DNA from: Bacteroidales bacterium | Lineage (GTDB): Bacteria > Bacteroidota > Bacteroidia > Bacteroidales > F082 | Direction of reading: 5' to 3' | Length of the DNA stretch: 54,954 bases | Assembly: GCA_016936355.1 (NCBI GenBank) | Contig: JAFGYB010000044.1 | Coordinates: 1-54,954 of the forward strand | Part shown: positions 53,332 to 54,954 of the stretch, in pieces | How the letters are laid out: every line of letters begins with the position of its first letter | Numbering within the stretch: the stretch's first letter is position 1 | The notes under the pieces: generated by a model | Database searches by the model: none | What the model saw: only the letters and a program-made list of their open reading frames with translations | What the model was told of the DNA's origin: nothing | Made by a program: the position numbers and the translations under genes

Positions 53332-53362
53332 TGAGGGAGGCCGAAATAGTTCGCCTCCCTCA
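53332..53362 (-). terminator. hairpin after ornithine carbamoyltransferase gene
   Basis: TGAGGGAGGC/GCCTCCCTCA perfect arms around an 11-base loop, eight bases past the stop. No strong T-run. Confidence 0.65.
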
Positions 53363-53369
53363 GTGGCTT

Positions 53370-54371
53370 TTAGTCACCCAAAGTAGCAACCATCACCGCT
53401 TTAATGGTGTGCAACCGGTTTTCGGCTTCGTCGAACACAACAGAATGTTCCGATTCAAATACATCGTCGGTGACTTCCATGGCTTCGATACCGAATTTCT
53501 GATAGATTTCTTCACCAATTATGGTTTCCCGGTTGTGGAAAGCGGGCAGGCAGTGCAGGAATTTCACCTTAGGATTGCCTGTTTTGGCTACCATCTCCTT
53601 GTTTACCTGGTAGGGCATCATCAGTTTGATGCGTTCTTCCCACACTTCATCGGGTTCGCCCATGGATACCCAAACATCGGTGTAGAGGAAGTCCACACCT
53701 TTTACGCCTTCGTCCACGCTTTCGGTGAGGGTGATGGTGGCACCGGTTTCCTTGGCTATTTCCTTGCAGGTGTTCACCAGTTCTTCTTCCGGCCACAGGG
53801 CTTTGGGAGCTACGGCACGGAAATCCATGCCCATTTTGGCGGCACCCACCATCAGCGAATTGCCCATGTTGTTGCGCGCATCACCGCAGTAAGCAAACGA
53901 AACCTGATGCAGCGGTTTGTCGCTGTGTTCCATCATGGTGAGGAAGTCGGCCAGGATCTGGGTGGGATGATACTCGTTGGTCAAACCGTTCCAAACCGGA
54001 ACCCCGGCGTATTTGCCCAGTTCTTCCACGACCGTCTGTCCGAAGCCGCGGTATTCGATGCCGTCGTACATGCGGCCCAACACGCGGGCGGTGTCTTTCA
54101 TGGATTCTTTTTTACCGATCTGTGAACCGGTGGGACCTAAATACGTCACCCGGGCGCCCTGGTCGTAAGCGGCGGTTTCAAAGGCGCAGCGCGTACGGGT
54201 GGAGGCTTTTTCGAAGATCAGGGCAATGTTTTTTCCTTTCATACGGGGTTGCTCGGTTCCGGCGTATTTGGCTTTTTTCAAATCGGCGGACAAATCCAGC
54301 AAAAACTTGATTTCTTTGGGTGTGAAATCCAACAGTTTCAGGAAGTTTCTGTTTCTCAGGTTAAATCCCAT
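53370..54371 (-). CDS. argF: ornithine carbamoyltransferase
   Basis: Forms citrulline from ornithine and carbamoyl phosphate (arginine synthesis, or the reverse step in the deiminase pathway). 333 aa. Carbamoyl-phosphate site STRTRCAFE (about 54-62), the [20 protein letters not shown] region, ornithine-side motifs [19 protein letters not shown] (about 127-145) and CGDARNNM, and the catalytic [10 protein letters not shown] (about 270-279). The SMG substrate loop (VSMGEPDEV) fits ornithine rather than N-acetyl- or N-succinyl-ornithine. The minus-strand -7 element TAATTTTG lies at 54403-54410. Confidence 0.95.
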   Translation of the reverse strand: MGFNLRNRNFLKLLDFTPKEIKFLLDLSADLKKAKYAGTEQPRMKGKNIALIFEKASTRTRCAFETAAYDQGARVTYLGPTGSQIGKKESMKDTARVLGRMYDGIEYRGFGQTVVEELGKYAGVPVWNGLTNEYHPTQILADFLTMMEHSDKPLHQVSFAYCGDARNNMGNSLMVGAAKMGMDFRAVAPKALWPEEELVNTCKEIAKETGATITLTESVDEGVKGVDFLYTDVWVSMGEPDEVWEERIKLMMPYQVNKEMVAKTGNPKVKFLHCLPAFHNRETIIGEEIYQKFGIEAMEVTDDVFESEHSVVFDEAENRLHTIKAVMVATLGD

Positions 54372-54402
54372 GATATTTTGTTTTAAGTTGTTTCGATGGG
54401 CG

Positions 54403-54410
54403 CAAAATTA
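54403..54410 (-). promoter_or_regulatory. -7 element (TAATTTTG on minus) for argF
   Basis: CAAAATTA on the plus strand, 32 bases before the argF ATG. The rest of the 491-base gap 54372-54862 holds a short TTCAGA-type repeat (about 54430-54467), a TATCTAT/ATAGATA hairpin near 54730 and a GCAGC/GCTGC hairpin at 54800-54815. No gene is supported in it. Confidence 0.5.
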
Positions 54411-54862
54411 GTGAAAAAGAATGGAGTATCAAGTTCAGAATTCAGAGTTCAGAGTTTGGGGTTCAGGAGTGGCAGAATAAATTACTTCTCCCCGTTTGTT
54501 TTCGGGAGCATATCGGGATGAAGCTCCTGGACTAAACATTGTCGGTCAGCATTTTGAGTGTTAAGTTTTGTTAAAGTTTTTTACTGCCCTAACTTATCGA
54601 ACAGGACAAATAGTTTAGATCAATGACGTCTCTGTAATGCAACGAATACAAGGGAAGGGAGCAAAAGAATGCGATGATTTTGTAAGGAACCTAAACAAGA
54701 TTCATGTGCTAAAAGTGGCTCGCGTGTATCTATCTTGAAAAATAGATATCTGAAAAATTGTATATTTAGGCTGAAAAACCGGACAACCTACCTAAAAATG
54801 CAGCGCGACAGCTGCGGCCTGCCAAAATTAAATGAGAATTATCATACATTAAACTTAATGTT

Positions 54863-54954
54863 ATGAAAACACAACATTTTAAACTCAGTCTTTTGGTTGC
54901 CCTATTGATGATGGTGGAGACTTCCTGTACCAAAAAAAAGATTACACCTGCGCC
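54863..54954 (+). CDS. lipoprotein gene, 5' end only
   Basis: Partial frame cut by the window edge; 30 complete codons are visible. A signal peptide (MKTQHFKLSLLVALLMMVETS) ends at Cys22, followed by TKKKITPA, a usual +2/+3 surface-export-like lipoprotein start in Bacteroidota. Nothing of the mature domain is seen, so the function is unknown. TATATTTA about 100 bases upstream may be part of its promoter. Confidence 0.6.
   Translation, partial: MKTQHFKLSLLVALLMMVETSCTKKKITPA

Noticed and set aside
53319..54125. 268-codon plus-strand frame antisense to argF
   Set aside because: Shadow frame with His/Phe-rich composition opposite a well-conserved gene.
54637..54738. 33-codon frame in the right-hand gap
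   Set aside because: Short, no promoter or family pattern, in-frame stop close upstream.
1..54954. CRISPR array, prophage or insertion sequence
   Set aside because: No regularly spaced repeats, transposase, integrase or phage structural genes were seen on either strand.

Overview
The window comes from a member of the Bacteroidota, most likely class Bacteroidia (Marinilabiliales/Bacteroidales relatives; this placement is an inference). Evidence: most genes lack a Shine-Dalgarno sequence, and many upstream regions carry the Bacteroidota -7 element TAnnTTTG. The gene content also fits: FISUMP lipoprotein, bacterial group II-type GGGPS, short membrane LytTR regulator, DPP-IV-type S9 peptidase, KDO transferase (LPS, hence Gram-negative), and GlnRS together with AsnRS. 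There is no rRNA, phage, integrase, transposase or CRISPR array. The DNA reads as a mostly housekeeping chromosomal segment.

Layout. 1-4.6 kb: small envelope genes (FISUMP lipoprotein, unknown lipoprotein, TspO, an outer-membrane barrel) and a NYN/OST-HTH protein. 4.7-11.4 kb: a nitrogen/glutamine block made of an aminotransferase, a glutamine synthetase, and gatE-gatD, the archaeal-type tRNA-dependent amidotransferase. 11.7-21.7 kb: mixed genes (secreted protein, TolQ/ExbB-like protein, membrane LytTR regulator, NTF2-like protein, serine hydrolase, GNAT, Rieske protein, AlkD-like protein, KDO transferase, leucyl aminopeptidase). 21.7-28.5 kb, minus strand: an asymmetric heterodimeric ABC exporter, an aldo/keto reductase and a DPP-IV-like peptidase. 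28.65-29.67 kb, plus strand: tadA and an orphan transcription unit that looks like a structured RNA of about 420 nt. 29.7-35.0 kb, minus strand: glnS, AI-2E-type permease, fructosamine kinase family, ahcY. 35.1-40.1 kb, plus strand: SAM riboswitch-metH-metF, divergent from ahcY, forming an activated-methyl-cycle cluster. 40.2-49 kb: YfdX-like lipoprotein, GGGPS, cinA, nucleoside phosphorylase, DUF5808 protein, hydrolase, VOC protein, MFS transporter, tRNA-Gln(CUG), asnS. 49.2-54.4 kb: rpoN, membrane protein, outer-membrane barrel, TlpA thioredoxin, a small coiled-coil protein, and ornithine carbamoyltransferase. The right edge cuts a new lipoprotein gene.

Two points stand out. First, an intact gatDE pair with all expected GatD catalytic residues lies in a genome that also encodes GlnRS, AsnRS and a tRNA-Gln, so the usual reason for GatDE (making Gln-tRNA where GlnRS is missing) does not apply. 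Second, 29216-29674 has a textbook Bacteroidota promoter and a strong intrinsic terminator around a transcript with several GNRA-capped hairpins and no recognisable protein. I could not assign it to any RNA family I know.
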